Origin: Pseudomonadota bacterium
Lineage (GTDB): Bacteria; Pseudomonadota; Alphaproteobacteria; Sphingomonadales; Sphingomonadaceae
Length of the DNA stretch: 64,000 bases
Assembly: GCA_018240895.1 (NCBI GenBank)
Contig: JAFEEX010000011.1
Coordinates: forward strand, 1 to 64,000
Direction: 5' to 3'
In this document: piece by piece, positions 50,766 to 63,205 of the stretch
Position numbering within the stretch: the first letter of the stretch is position 1
Layout of the letters: every line of letters begins with the position of its first letter
The notes under the pieces: model-generated
Seen by the model: the letters and a program-made list of their open reading frames with translations, nothing else
Told to the model about the DNA's origin: nothing
The model's database searches: none
Position numbers and translations under genes: made by a program

Positions 50766-51455
50766 TCAGCCGCCCGGGCCAAAGTGCGCGACCAGCTCAT
50801 ATCCCGCCGCGACGAACAGCTGGCGCACGGCGGTAATCGGCTCGGTTCCGCGCCAGGTGCGGCGTTCGATACACAGGCACGCCGCCCCCGCTTGAAGGCC
50901 AAGCGCGGCCGCTTCCTCCGCGCTGGCGCCGTGAGCAAAGATTCGCGTGTCCGCCTCGGTCCAGGGGATATGGTGGAGCAGCCAGGTGCCGGGGGCCTCA
51001 CCCGTCAGGTCGGCATCGGCGATAGCCGGAACCGCGGCCAGGCTTACCAGCCGGTCCTCAATCGCAAGCGGCGCGCCATCGGCGAAATGCGTGCCGGCAA
51101 GATGCAGCGCGGACTGACCGGACAGGTGGCCCTCCCGCGCGGTCACCTTCTCACGGCGGTCCAGCCGGAACCGATAGTCCTGCCCGCGCTCCATGACCTG
51201 CGCGGCAAGGTCCGGCACTTCAAGCACCATGGCGTGAACCCGCGGGCGGGCCACGAAGGTTCCGGCGCGCTTGCGCCGCTCGATCAGCCCGGCAGAGGCC
51301 AGCGTCGACAGCGCCTTGCTGACCGTCATGCGTGAACAGCCAAACGCGGTCATGATTTCCTGCTCGGTCGGCAGGCGCGCACCCGGGGCGAGTTCGCCCG
51401 CCAGAATGCGGCGCTCAAAATGGTCGCGGATTGCTTCGCCGAGCGGCTGAGTCAT
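50766..51455 (-). CDS. hutC: Histidine-utilisation repressor HutC (GntR family)
   Basis: A 229-aa repressor that responds to urocanate. N-terminal winged helix ([47 protein letters not shown], residues 3-50) and a UTRA effector domain (about 80-220). The start at 51455 overlaps the hutF stop (ATGA), so it is made together with hutF. A fitting operator lies in the hutF-hutI gap. Confidence 0.94.
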   Translation of the reverse strand: MTQPLGEAIRDHFERRILAGELAPGARLPTEQEIMTAFGCSRMTVSKALSTLASAGLIERRKRAGTFVARPRVHAMVLEVPDLAAQVMERGQDYRFRLDRREKVTAREGHLSGQSALHLAGTHFADGAPLAIEDRLVSLAAVPAIADADLTGEAPGTWLLHHIPWTEADTRIFAHGASAEEAAALGLQAGAACLCIERRTWRGTEPITAVRQLFVAAGYELVAHFGPGG

Positions 51456-52822
51456 GCCAAAAGCCGCCGCAGCGCCGCGGCATAGCGGGCTGCGATCCTG
51501 TCGCGCGCGTGGTGCCGCCCGCCGCTCACCACCTTGCGCCCGCGCCGCCACACCCCGTCGAGCGCCGAGCGCCCCGCGGCGAAGATCAGCGCGTCAAGCC
51601 GTTGCTCGGGCTGGATCGCGGCCAGCGCGGGGTGCGCGGGATCGAGGCTGAGCAGATCAGCCTCATTGCCCAGTGCGATGCCGAAGCTGCCGCCCAGCGC
51701 CTGCGCCCCGCCCCGTCCGGCCATGTCGAACAGCGCCGCGCCGGTCGATTGTCCCGGATGCAGCGCCGCGACGTTGCGTTTGCGCAGGGCAAGGCGCTGG
51801 CCATATTCGAACCAGCGCAATTCCTCGAAGGCGTCGATCTTGACGTTGGAATCGCTGCCTACGCCCCAGGCCCCGCCCGCCGCCAGATAGTCCGGCGCTG
51901 GAAACAGGCCGTCGCCAAGGTTGGCCTCGGTCACCGGGCAGAGCCCGGCCACGGCCCCGCTCGCGGCGAGCGCGGTCGTTTCGGCCTCCGTCATATGAGT
52001 AGCGTGGACCAGACACCAGTTGGCGGCGACCGGGGCGTGATCCATCAGCCATTCGACCGGACGCTGACCGCTCCAGGCCAGGCACTGTTCGACCTCGCGG
52101 ACCTGTTCGGCGATGTGGATGTGGATCGGGGCCGTGCCTGCCAGCGCGGCCAGCCCGGCCAGTTCCTCGGGCGTGACCGCGCGCAGGCTGTGCGGCGCAA
52201 GGCCCAGCACCGCCCCGGGCAGATCGCGCAGCGCCTCTGCACAGGCACCATGCAATTGGGCGAAGCTGTCCGGCGCCGAAAGGAACCGCGCCTGATCGGC
52301 CTGCAGGGCCTGTCCGCCGAACCCGGCGTGGGCATAGAACACCGGCAGCAGGGTCAGGCCGATCCCGCTTTCCTGCGCCGATTCCGCCAGCGCCCGCGCC
52401 ATCGCCGCCGGATCGGCATAGCGCGAACCATCGGGGGCGTTGTGAAGGTAATGGAACTCGCCAACGCGGGTGAACCCGCCTTCCAGCATCTCGATATAGG
52501 CCAGCGCGGCGATCGCCTGCATCGCCTCGGGATCGAGGCGGGGAACGAAGCGGTACATCGCTTCGCGCCACGACCAGAAGCTGTCCTCGCCCGCGCCGCG
52601 CACCGCGCCGCGCACCTCACCGCGCCCGGCGATGGCGCGCTGGAAGGCGTGGCTGTGGAGATTGCTCAGGCCCGGCATCAGCAGCGCGGCGCGCTCATCC
52701 CCCGGCTGCGGCGCGACGCCGGTTTCGATCCCTGTGATCAGGCCGCCGTCAATCGTGATCCGCACCTGATCGACCCAGCCCTGGGGCAGCAGCGCCGAAC
52801 CGGCGTGAAGAACCTGTGGCAT
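51452..52822 (-). CDS. hutF: Formimidoylglutamate deiminase
   Basis: A 456-aa amidohydrolase that converts N-formimidoylglutamate to N-formylglutamate and ammonia, the step before HutG. Metal ligands are NLHSHAFQ (about residue 59), the His in HIHIAEQV (about 230), the His in LVHATHM and the Asp in [16 protein letters not shown]. The start at 52822 gives [13 protein letters not shown]. It is divergent from hutI with an 84-bp gap. Confidence 0.95.
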   Translation of the reverse strand: MPQVLHAGSALLPQGWVDQVRITIDGGLITGIETGVAPQPGDERAALLMPGLSNLHSHAFQRAIAGRGEVRGAVRGAGEDSFWSWREAMYRFVPRLDPEAMQAIAALAYIEMLEGGFTRVGEFHYLHNAPDGSRYADPAAMARALAESAQESGIGLTLLPVFYAHAGFGGQALQADQARFLSAPDSFAQLHGACAEALRDLPGAVLGLAPHSLRAVTPEELAGLAALAGTAPIHIHIAEQVREVEQCLAWSGQRPVEWLMDHAPVAANWCLVHATHMTEAETTALAASGAVAGLCPVTEANLGDGLFPAPDYLAAGGAWGVGSDSNVKIDAFEELRWFEYGQRLALRKRNVAALHPGQSTGAALFDMAGRGGAQALGGSFGIALGNEADLLSLDPAHPALAAIQPEQRLDALIFAAGRSALDGVWRRGRKVVSGGRHHARDRIAARYAAALRRLLA

Positions 52823-52846
52823 CGAACTGCTCCCTTGCTTTCGATT

Positions 52847-52858
52847 ATGTCTATACAT
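52847..52858. promoter_or_regulatory. HutC operator between hutF and hutI
   Basis: ATGTCTATACAT is a 12-bp dyad that contains GT-N-TA-N-AC, the core expected for HutC-subfamily GntR regulators. It lies in the 84-bp gap between the divergent hutF and hutI starts, so one site could repress both directions. Confidence 0.7.
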
Positions 52859-52906
52859 TATTGCTCGACTCTGCAACAGTGTGATCGAGAGGATTCGCGA
52901 GACCCC

Positions 52907-54106
52907 ATGCAGATCGACCGCATCTGGACCAATGCCCGCCTTGCCACCATGACTGGCGAGGGGCTGGGTGTGGTCGAGAATGGCGCGCTGGCCTGCGCCG
53001 CCGGGCGGATCGTCCATGCCGGGCCTGCTGACACATTGCCCCCCGCTCCTGGTGCCGAGCGGATCGACTGCGCCGGGCGCTGGATCACCCCGGGGCTGAT
53101 TGATTGCCACACTCACCTGATCCACATGGGCAACCGCGCGCGCGAGTTTGAGATGCGGCTGCAAGGCGCGAGCTATGAGGAGATCGCCCGCGCCGGGGGC
53201 GGGATCGTTTCGACCATGCGCGCCACCCGCGCGGCGAGCGAGGACGAACTGGTCGCGGCGGCCCTGCCCCGGCTCGACGCCCTGCTGGCCGAAGGCGTAA
53301 CCACGATCGAGATCAAATCGGGCTATGGCCTCGACGCGCCGAGCGAACTGGCCATGCTCAGCGCCGCGCGGCGGCTGGGGCGCGAGCGCGGCGTCACGGT
53401 GCGCGCAACCTTCCTTGGCGCTCATGCCCTGCCGCCGGAATATCAGGGTAATCCCGATGGTTATATCGCGATGCTGTGCGATGACCTGATCCCGCGCGTC
53501 GCCGCAGAGGGGCTGGCCGACGCGGTTGACGGGTTCTGTGAGGGGATCGGCTTTACCCCCGCCCAGATCGAGCGGATGTTCACCGCCGCAAGGGCTGCGG
53601 GCCTGCCGGTCAAGCTTCATGCCGAGCAGCTTTCCAACCTTCATGGCGCGGCGCTGGCGGCGCGGTTCGGGGCGCTGTCAGCCGATCACCTCGAATATCT
53701 CGATCAGGCCGGAGTCGCGGCGATGGCCGAAGCCGGAACCGTGGCCGTGCTCCTTCCCGGAGCCTATTATTTCGTGCGCGAGACACAGCTTCCCCCGGTC
53801 GATGCGCTGCGCCGCGCCGGGGTGCCGATCGCGCTCGCCACCGATTGCAACCCCGGCACCTCTCCGCTGACATCGCTGCTGCTGACGATGAACATGGGGG
53901 CAACGCTGTTCCGCCTGACCGTCGACGAATGCCTGCGCGGCGTAACCCGCAACGCCGCCCGCGCGCTGGGCATGGCGAACGAGGTCGGCACGCTTGAGCC
54001 GGGCAAGCGCTGCGATCTGGCGATCTGGGACATCGGGCATCCCGCCGAACTGGTTTACCGCATGGGCTTCAACCCGCTCCATGCGCGCGTGCGGAGCGGC
54101 CAATGA
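52907..54106 (+). CDS. hutI: Imidazolonepropionase
   Basis: A 399-aa amidohydrolase that opens imidazolone-5-propionate to N-formimidoylglutamate. Metal ligands are CHTHLIHMG (about residue 66), and HAEQLSN and SADHLEYLD further on, then [13 protein letters not shown] 52907 gives the standard length; the open frame continues far upstream only as an antisense shadow of hutF. It overlaps the dioxygenase gene by four bases. Confidence 0.95.
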   Translation: MQIDRIWTNARLATMTGEGLGVVENGALACAAGRIVHAGPADTLPPAPGAERIDCAGRWITPGLIDCHTHLIHMGNRAREFEMRLQGASYEEIARAGGGIVSTMRATRAASEDELVAAALPRLDALLAEGVTTIEIKSGYGLDAPSELAMLSAARRLGRERGVTVRATFLGAHALPPEYQGNPDGYIAMLCDDLIPRVAAEGLADAVDGFCEGIGFTPAQIERMFTAARAAGLPVKLHAEQLSNLHGAALAARFGALSADHLEYLDQAGVAAMAEAGTVAVLLPGAYYFVRETQLPPVDALRRAGVPIALATDCNPGTSPLTSLLLTMNMGATLFRLTVDECLRGVTRNAARALGMANEVGTLEPGKRCDLAIWDIGHPAELVYRMGFNPLHARVRSGQ

Positions 54107-54917
54107 CGAACGACAGGCTTGCCAGCGACTTTGCGCGCGACGGAGCAGTGGTGCTGCGCGGCGCGCTGACGGCGGACGATGTCGCGGCGCTGGCGCGGGG
54201 GATCGAAGCCAATCTTGCCGCGCCCAGCCCGAATGCCAAAGTCGCGTCTTCGGCGGATGATCCCGGCCGTTTCATCGAGGATTTCTGCTGCTGGCAGGAC
54301 AATGCCGACTATCGCGCGCTGATATGGCACAGCGAATTGCCACACCTTGCCGCAAAGCTGCTTCGCAGCCGCACGGTGCGGCTCTACCACGATCATATGC
54401 TGACCAAATCGGCAAGGACGCGGCAGGCGACCCCGTGGCATCAGGACCAGCCCTATTACAATATCGACGGCGCGCAGACGATCAGCTTCTGGATTCCCGC
54501 CGATCCGGTCCCGCGCCATTCAACCCTTGAATTCGTTGCCGGATCCCATCGCGGGCCGTGGTTGATGCCGCGCAGTTTCATGGATGACCAGGCAAAATGG
54601 TTTCCCGAAGGCGCGCTTGAGGAATTGCCCGATATCGATGCCGATCCGGCCCGTTTCCCGGTTATCGGCTGGCCGCTGGAACCCGGCGACGTTGTGGCGT
54701 TCAATATGCTTACCCTGCACCGGACGGCGGGAAGCGCGGCCGATCGCCGGGTGCTTTCGCTGCGCTTCATCGGCGATGATGTGCGCCATGCGCCGCGCGA
54801 ATGGCGCACCTCTCCCGAATTTCCCGGTTTGCGAGAGCGGCTGCCCGCCGGTGCCGAACTGAACGACCCCCTGTTCCCGCTGGTCTGGAACAATCACCTT
54901 CGCTGCGAGATGCCCCA

Positions 54918-54921
<4 letters not shown>
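54103..54921 (+). CDS. Phytanoyl-CoA dioxygenase-like Fe(II)/2OG oxygenase inside the hut operon
   Basis: A 272-aa PhyH-family protein. The iron ligands are H113-x-D115 ([10 protein letters not shown]) and H206 (LTLHRTAG), and a basic RR at 215-216 could bind 2-oxoglutarate. It overlaps hutI upstream and hutH downstream by four bases each (ATGA), so it is translated as part of the hut operon. No PhyH step exists in the known histidine pathway. The substrate is unknown; a modified histidine or imidazole compound is a reasonable guess only. Confidence 0.88.
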
Positions 54922-56434
<1,513 letters not shown>

Positions 56435-56438
<4 letters not shown>

Positions 56439-57240
56439 ACGACTGGCTCCACATCCATCGCGGCACCGCACCGCTGATCGTGTCGTTCCCCCATGGCGGG
56501 ACCGAACTGGGCGGGATCGAGCCGCGCTTCGCCTCGCCCTGGCTCGCCCGGCGCGATGCCGACTGGTGGATTGCCGATCTCTATGCCTTCGCCCGCGACA
56601 TGGGCGCGACCACCGTGGCCACTGATGTCAGCCGCTCGGTCATCGACGTCAACCGCGATCCCTCCGGCGTCTCGCTCTATCCCGGCATGGCGGCCACCGA
56701 ACTGTGCCCGACCACCACCTTCGACGGCGAACCGCTCTATCGCGGCTTTGATCCCGAAGATGACGAGATCGCCTGGCGCCGCCGGACCTTCTTCGATCCC
56801 TATCACGCCGCGCTGGCGGTGGAGATCGAACGCCTGCGCGCCGTGCATCCGCGCGTCGTGCTTTATGACGCCCATTCGATCCGCAGCCGCATCCCACGCC
56901 TGTTCGATGGCGAACTGCCGCAGTTCAACCTGGGCACCAACGGCGGCGCAACCTGCGATCCCGCGCTGGAAGCCGCGCTGGTTGATGTGTGCGCCGCGTC
57001 TGGCCAAAGCTGGGTCGCCAATGGCCGCTTCAAGGGCGGCTGGACCACACGCCATTACGGCGCGCCCGCCAATGGGGTCCATGCCGTGCAGATGGAACTG
57101 GCCCAGCGCGGCTATATGGGCGAGCCGGACCAGCCTGATGAAGCCAACTGGCCCGGCCCGCTTGATCCCCGCCCCCCGATCGAACCGACACTGCGCGCGC
57201 TGATCGCCGCCTGCCTGACCTTTGCCGAAGGAAGCCCTGC

Positions 57241-57244
<4 letters not shown>
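56435..57244 (+). CDS. hutG: N-formylglutamate deformylase
   Basis: A 269-aa FGase-family enzyme that releases formate from N-formylglutamate. [26 protein letters not shown] and [16 protein letters not shown] are typical. Presence of this enzyme together with HutF shows the two-step (formylglutamate) branch of the pathway rather than direct HutG-formiminoglutamase. It overlaps hutH and hutU by four bases. Confidence 0.95.
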
Positions 57245-58908
<1,664 letters not shown>

Positions 58909-58941
58909 TTTGAGCAGCCCCTTGCCTCAATCCTCAGCCCG

Positions 58942-58961
58942 ATTTAATCATGCGGTTAAAT
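58942..58961 (+). promoter_or_regulatory. Candidate operator upstream of the enoyl-CoA hydratase gene
   Basis: A dyad with 6-bp arms ATTTAA and TTAAAT around 8 bp, core TTTAATCATGCGGTTAAA. It ends 21 bp before the ATG at 58983. The same core, differing only at three central bases, precedes nitronate monooxygenase (50730-50747). Confidence 0.5.
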
Positions 58962-58982
58962 TGAGATGCGGGGATCGAGGCC

Positions 58983-59783
58983 ATGGGCGCAGCTTACCAG
59001 ACGATCAGCGTGGAAAAGCGAGGACAGGTTGACTGGCTGACGCTGAACCGACCCGAGGCGCTGAATACCATCAACCTGGCCATGGTTGGCGAGCTCAACG
59101 ACTATTTCGGCAGGCTTTACCACGATGGCTCGGTCAGGGTGGTGGTGGTGCGCGGCGCGGGCAAGGCGTTCTGCGCCGGGCTGGACATCAAGGAACATCA
59201 TGACCGCGGCGACGTGCCGTTTGGTGGCGGCTTTGGCTTTCAGGGCTATCTGGCCGATGTCTATGTCAAGATGCGGCGCTGCCCGCAGGTAATCCTGTCA
59301 CTGATCCATGGCCCGGCCTGCGGCGGCGGCTTTGCCTTTGCCCTGGCCAGCGACATCCGCCTGGCCGGGGAAAGCGCGAAAATGAACGCGGCCTTCATCC
59401 GCATCGGCCTGTCATCGTGCGACATGGGGGTAAGTTATTTCCTGCCCCGGCTGGTGGGCGGCTCGATCGCGGCGGAACTGATGTTGACCGGGCGGTTCAT
59501 CCATGCCCCGCGCGCGCTGGCGGTTGGGCTGGTGGCCGAAGTGGTGCCCGACGCCGGGTTGGAGGCGGCAGCCCAGCCGTGGATTGACGATCTGCTCCAC
59601 GCATCGCCCATGGGCCTAAGGATGACCAAGGAAGGGCTGGCCATGGCCATTGACGCGGCAAGCCTTGAAGCCGCCATGGCGATTGAAAACCGCAATCAGG
59701 TGATGTGCGCCAAAAGCGCCAATTTCGCCGAGGGTATGCGCGCCTTCATCGAAAAGCGCGCGCCCGTCTATTCCCCGGATTGA
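58983..59783 (+). CDS. Enoyl-CoA hydratase/isomerase family protein
   Basis: A 266-aa crotonase-fold protein. The oxyanion-hole stretches are FCAGLDIKEHH (about residue 60) and GPACGGGFAFALASDIRLA (about 105). A catalytic Glu is less clear than in true hydratases (RIGLSSCDMGVSY has Asp), so isomerase or other crotonase chemistry is possible. It is transcribed alone, with a dyad upstream, and is convergent with the MFS gene. Confidence 0.88.
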   Translation: MGAAYQTISVEKRGQVDWLTLNRPEALNTINLAMVGELNDYFGRLYHDGSVRVVVVRGAGKAFCAGLDIKEHHDRGDVPFGGGFGFQGYLADVYVKMRRCPQVILSLIHGPACGGGFAFALASDIRLAGESAKMNAAFIRIGLSSCDMGVSYFLPRLVGGSIAAELMLTGRFIHAPRALAVGLVAEVVPDAGLEAAAQPWIDDLLHASPMGLRMTKEGLAMAIDAASLEAAMAIENRNQVMCAKSANFAEGMRAFIEKRAPVYSPD

Positions 59784-59814
59784 ACCGCATCCTGACAGGA
59801 TTCAGATCTGGCCG

Positions 59815-61101
59815 TCATGATCCGGCGGTCAGCTTCGCCAGGTCTGCCTTGTAACTGCTGCGCATCGCCAGGAAGGCCAGCGCGGCCAGCAGGCAGGGCA
59901 CCGGCAGCAGGCGGAACGCGCCGAGCAGGCCGATCGAATCCGCGATCTTCCCGGTCAAAATCGGCCCCGGTGCCAGTCCCAGCAGGTTGTTGACCAGTGT
60001 CATCGTTGCAAAGGCGGTGCCGTGCAGCGACAGCGGGGTAAGGTTGGCGACCATGGCCCCGGCCGGTCCCCCGGTCCCCCCCACCAGCGCCATGGCCAGC
60101 GCCAGCAGGGCAAGCTGCCCCGGCCCCGGCGGCAATTGCAGCGCCAGGGTCAGGCTGATTGCCGTGCCGACACAGAAGCTGGCGGCAAGCGTGATCTTGC
60201 GCCCCGGATCGCCGCGCGACAGCCGGTCGCTGGCAATGCCGCACAGGATCATCCCCGCCCCGCAGATCAGCAGCAGCACGGCGGCCACGCGTCCGGCCTT
60301 GTCCACCGGCATGGCATAATAGCGGAAAAGATAGCTGGGCAGCCACGATGGCAGGGCCCCGGCCGCGAAGTATTGCAGGCCATTGCCAAGATAGGCCAGC
60401 CGTACTGACCGGCTGGAAACGAGCTGGCGCACCGAAGCCTTTGGCTGCGCATTCGCCGCCTCGCCGTCGCCGCCGCCCGACAGCGCCTTGATCCGCTTTT
60501 CCCGCACCACTAGCGGATAGGCGGCGCCCAACACCAGCCCCATCACGCCGATCACCATGAAGGCGGTGCGCCAGCCGTGCAGCGCCGCAATCTGCGCGCC
60601 GATCGCCACGCCCAGCACCTGCCCGAATATCCCGCCCGCCAGGAACATGGCGGAAAGGGTGGCCCGCAGACGGCGCGGAAACACGCTGATGACAACGGCG
60701 ATGCCGACGCTACCATAAGCCGCCTCTCCAACGCCGACCAAGGCCCGGCCAACCAGCATCTGCCCATAGCTGCCGGCCACCGCACAAAGCAGCGTGGCGA
60801 GACTCCACAATATCGCCATCGCGGTAAGGCTGCGCACCCGCCCCCAACGATCCGCCGCCAGCGACAGCGGCAGGGTCAGCAGCCCGACCATCACCGCGAC
60901 AACGCCGGCCAGCCATCCCAGTTCGCCGTCGTTGAGGTGCCATTCGGCCTTGAGCAGCGGGAACACGGCATTCAGCACTTGCCGCGCCATGTAGTCAGAG
61001 ATCAGCAGGCCAAAGCTGAGCGCGAACACCGCCCAGCCATAAACAGTGGCGCGGGGTGGCCCTTCGCCCAGCGACGGGTCGTCAGCAACAGGTCCAGCCA
61101 C
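59815..61101 (-). CDS. MFS transporter
   Basis: A 428-aa permease with about twelve membrane helices. The first loop DYMARQVLNAVFPLLKAEW and the loop 2-3 motif ADRWGRVRS are typical of anion/organic-acid MFS carriers. It lies 24 bp after the RBBP9-like hydrolase and on the same strand as the TauD-CMD-BKACE genes, so it is a likely uptake system for their substrate. Confidence 0.88.
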   Translation of the reverse strand: MAGPVADDPSLGEGPPRATVYGWAVFALSFGLLISDYMARQVLNAVFPLLKAEWHLNDGELGWLAGVVAVMVGLLTLPLSLAADRWGRVRSLTAMAILWSLATLLCAVAGSYGQMLVGRALVGVGEAAYGSVGIAVVISVFPRRLRATLSAMFLAGGIFGQVLGVAIGAQIAALHGWRTAFMVIGVMGLVLGAAYPLVVREKRIKALSGGGDGEAANAQPKASVRQLVSSRSVRLAYLGNGLQYFAAGALPSWLPSYLFRYYAMPVDKAGRVAAVLLLICGAGMILCGIASDRLSRGDPGRKITLAASFCVGTAISLTLALQLPPGPGQLALLALAMALVGGTGGPAGAMVANLTPLSLHGTAFATMTLVNNLLGLAPGPILTGKIADSIGLLGAFRLLPVPCLLAALAFLAMRSSYKADLAKLTAGS

Positions 61102-61125
61102 TATCCCTCTCCCCGCCGCGTCACA

Positions 61126-61689
61126 TCATGGCCGTGACTTTGACAGCCTTTCGATCAGAGGCAAGGCATCATCCCAAACCCCGAACCCCGAAGGCGGATT
61201 AAGGTGGCCAACCGCCCCGGCGTCGTAAAGTTCCGCACCCCAGGCGCGCGCCAGTTCCTCCACCTTTTCGAACCGGGCCAGCGGATCGTTCCGGCTGGCG
61301 GCGACCAGCGCCGGAAACGGCAGCGCCGCACGCGGGATCGGCAGCCAGCCGCCATCACGAAGGTCGGCAAGCGCGGGGTAGCCAGGCGGAAGCGGATTTT
61401 CGACATCGGCGGGGGTCGCCAACAGCGCGCCCCTGATCGCCCGCGTCGGATTGCGCGCCCAGGCGGCTACCATCAGGGATCCCGCGCTGTGCGCGGCAAT
61501 CACCACATCCCCCGAAATCGCACCAAGCGCTGCATCCAGCGCCGCGACCCGCGCGGCGCTGGACAGGCGATCAGCCGTCAGCGGCTCGACCGTGACCGAC
61601 CCCGGCAAGGCGCGGGCGGCGTGGGTTTGCCAGTGATCCTCGACATGATCGCGCAGGCCAGGAACGAACAGGATGGTGAATGCGGACAT
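61126..61689 (-). CDS. RBBP9/YdeN-family serine hydrolase
   Basis: A 187-aa alpha/beta hydrolase. The opening FVPGLRDHVEDHWQTHA, nucleophile elbow AHSAGS (about residue 68), SRNDPLARFEK with the acid and GHLNPPSGFGVW with the His match the RBBP9/YdeN family. Substrates are unknown; an esterase or amidase role in the neighbouring pathway is possible. Confidence 0.88.
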   Translation of the reverse strand: MSAFTILFVPGLRDHVEDHWQTHAARALPGSVTVEPLTADRLSSAARVAALDAALGAISGDVVIAAHSAGSLMVAAWARNPTRAIRGALLATPADVENPLPPGYPALADLRDGGWLPIPRAALPFPALVAASRNDPLARFEKVEELARAWGAELYDAGAVGHLNPPSGFGVWDDALPLIERLSKSRP

Positions 61690-61700
61690 CGGCTTTCCTT

Positions 61701-61724
61701 CCCCCTCCCGCTTGCGGGAGGGGG
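61701..61724. repeat. GC-rich palindrome CCCCCTCCCGC...
   Basis: A perfect 11-bp inverted repeat with a 2-nt loop in the 72-bp gap between the BKACE and hydrolase genes. No T-run follows on either strand. It resembles short interspersed palindromes rather than a terminator. Confidence 0.6.
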
Positions 61725-61761
61725 CGTTCCTGAGGCGCGGCTTGTTGCCGCGAAACGGTGG

Positions 61762-62817
61762 TCAGGCCGCAGCCAGCATTGCCGCGCCGGGGCGATAACC
61801 CGGCGGGTTGGGCAGCCAGCCGTTCTTTTCCAGCGTCTCATCGATGCTCGAATAGAATTCGCCGATCTTGTAGATCCGCCGTGCTTCCTCACCCGTGGCG
61901 ATCGGGCGGAACAGTTCCCTGGAAATGCGCACCATCCGTTCGATCTGCTCGACCGAGCTGGCGCGTTCGCCCTTGCGGCCCCACAGGTTGTCTTCCTGGC
62001 CAACGCGGACGTGCATACCCATCGCGATGCCCATCGCCCCCAGCGGATAGACGCTGCGCATCAGTCCTTCGACCGTGAACACCGCGTTTTGCGGCATACG
62101 GTTGATGAATTCCATCAGGTTGCGCGGGTTGGGACCATCGGCCCCGCCGCCAATCGCCACCCAGTTGCACACCATCGGCCCCATGTAATGACCGCTGCGG
62201 ACCAGCCGTTCCACCGTTTCCAGATCGCGCGCGCTGGTGATCATGAAATGGGTCTGGATGCCGGCTGCGGTCAGCCGCTTCATGTGTTCCTTCATGAACC
62301 GCGGCCCGGCTTCATAATACATCTCGGTATAGGCATCGAGATAATTGGCCTCACCCATCGATGTACCCGCGCAATCTTCAGCGGTGATCAGTTCCATCAC
62401 GTTCATCTGGTTGGTGTTGACCGCCAGCGTCACCTGATCAGGCTTGGGCGTAAGGTTGGCGAGCATATGGCGCGTATCGTCGGACAGCCACAGCGCCGCC
62501 TCGCCCTCATCCTTGGGTGCAAAGCTGATCGATCCGCCAACCTGAAGCAGCATCTTGGGAACCGCGGCGCGCAGCCGGTCAAGCATTTCGTTGAACCGGT
62601 CAAGGTTCTTGGAACCCATGCCGTTGGGTTCACGCACATGGACGTGCAGCACGGTTGCCCCGGCGTTGTAGCAATCAACCGCCTTCTGGACCTGCTCGGC
62701 ATAGCTGACCGGAATGTCATCCGAATCGCGCGGCAGAAAGCTGGGGGCATAAGGGGCGACCTGGATCACCAGCGGATCCTGGTTTTCGGGAAGCAGGCTT
62801 TCGTCGAAGAATTGCAT
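61762..62817 (-). CDS. BKACE (DUF849) beta-keto acid cleavage family protein
   Basis: A 351-aa TIM-barrel protein. VLHVHVREPNG (about residue 57) supplies the metal-binding His pair, and TLAVNTNQM, HFMITSARDLE and MHVRVGQEDNLWG follow the family. BKACEs condense a beta-keto acid with acetyl-CoA. This member is longer than the usual 300 residues and its N terminus differs (LVIQVAPYAP), so its substrate could be novel. One base separates it from the CMD gene upstream. Confidence 0.9.
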   Translation of the reverse strand: MQFFDESLLPENQDPLVIQVAPYAPSFLPRDSDDIPVSYAEQVQKAVDCYNAGATVLHVHVREPNGMGSKNLDRFNEMLDRLRAAVPKMLLQVGGSISFAPKDEGEAALWLSDDTRHMLANLTPKPDQVTLAVNTNQMNVMELITAEDCAGTSMGEANYLDAYTEMYYEAGPRFMKEHMKRLTAAGIQTHFMITSARDLETVERLVRSGHYMGPMVCNWVAIGGGADGPNPRNLMEFINRMPQNAVFTVEGLMRSVYPLGAMGIAMGMHVRVGQEDNLWGRKGERASSVEQIERMVRISRELFRPIATGEEARRIYKIGEFYSSIDETLEKNGWLPNPPGYRPGAAMLAAA

Positions 62818-62818
62818 A

Positions 62819-63205
62819 TCACTTCTCCTTTGTATTCGTGGGGACCGCGATCCCGCGTTTGGTCATCTCATCGGCCAGGATCGGCGCGCCCAGCGCAACC
62901 GAATGAATCCCCAGCACGGCAACGCATTGCAGCACCGCCATGATCTCTTCCGGGCTTGCCCCCAGATCGAGCGCCTTGGCGATATGGCGGCGGGTGCCCG
63001 GCGCGTACATATGCGTGCACGAGGCATCGACCGCGATTGCGATCAGTTCGTAAGTCTTGGGGTCAAGCACGCCCTTGCGGACGGGCAGCGTCCCCATGTC
63101 GAGGAACTTTTCCATCCATTCCGCGTCAAAGGCCGCAGCTTCATCCCAGGCATCGTTCCATTGCCCGGAAGCGCGCGCGGCATTGCTGATCGGGGTTGCG
63201 CCCAT
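62819..63205 (-). CDS. Carboxymuconolactone decarboxylase family protein
   Basis: A 128-aa all-helical AhpD/CMD-like protein. LDPKTYELIAIAVDASCTHMYAPGTRRHIAKALDLGASPEEI is the family core, with one Cys and a His three residues apart rather than the CxxC of peroxidase-type AhpD. It overlaps the dioxygenase stop by one base (TGATG) and lies one base before the BKACE gene, so the three are tightly coupled. Confidence 0.88.
   Translation of the reverse strand: MGATPISNAARASGQWNDAWDEAAAFDAEWMEKFLDMGTLPVRKGVLDPKTYELIAIAVDASCTHMYAPGTRRHIAKALDLGASPEEIMAVLQCVAVLGIHSVALGAPILADEMTKRGIAVPTNTKEK

Noticed and set aside
51431..52906. Open plus-strand frame continuing upstream of hutI across hutF
   Set aside because: It is antisense to hutF; hutI starts at 52907 with the standard length, and the upstream residues have no amidohydrolase features.
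52823..53644. Open minus-strand frame upstream of the hutF start
   Set aside because: It is antisense to hutI; hutF homology begins at 52822.
61701..61724. Palindrome considered as a terminator of the TauD-CMD-BKACE genes
   Set aside because: No T-run follows on either strand, so it was listed only as a repeat.
61204..62943. Long plus-strand frame opposite the hydrolase and BKACE genes
   Set aside because: It runs through the GC-rich palindrome and across two genes; no domain or ribosome binding site supports it.
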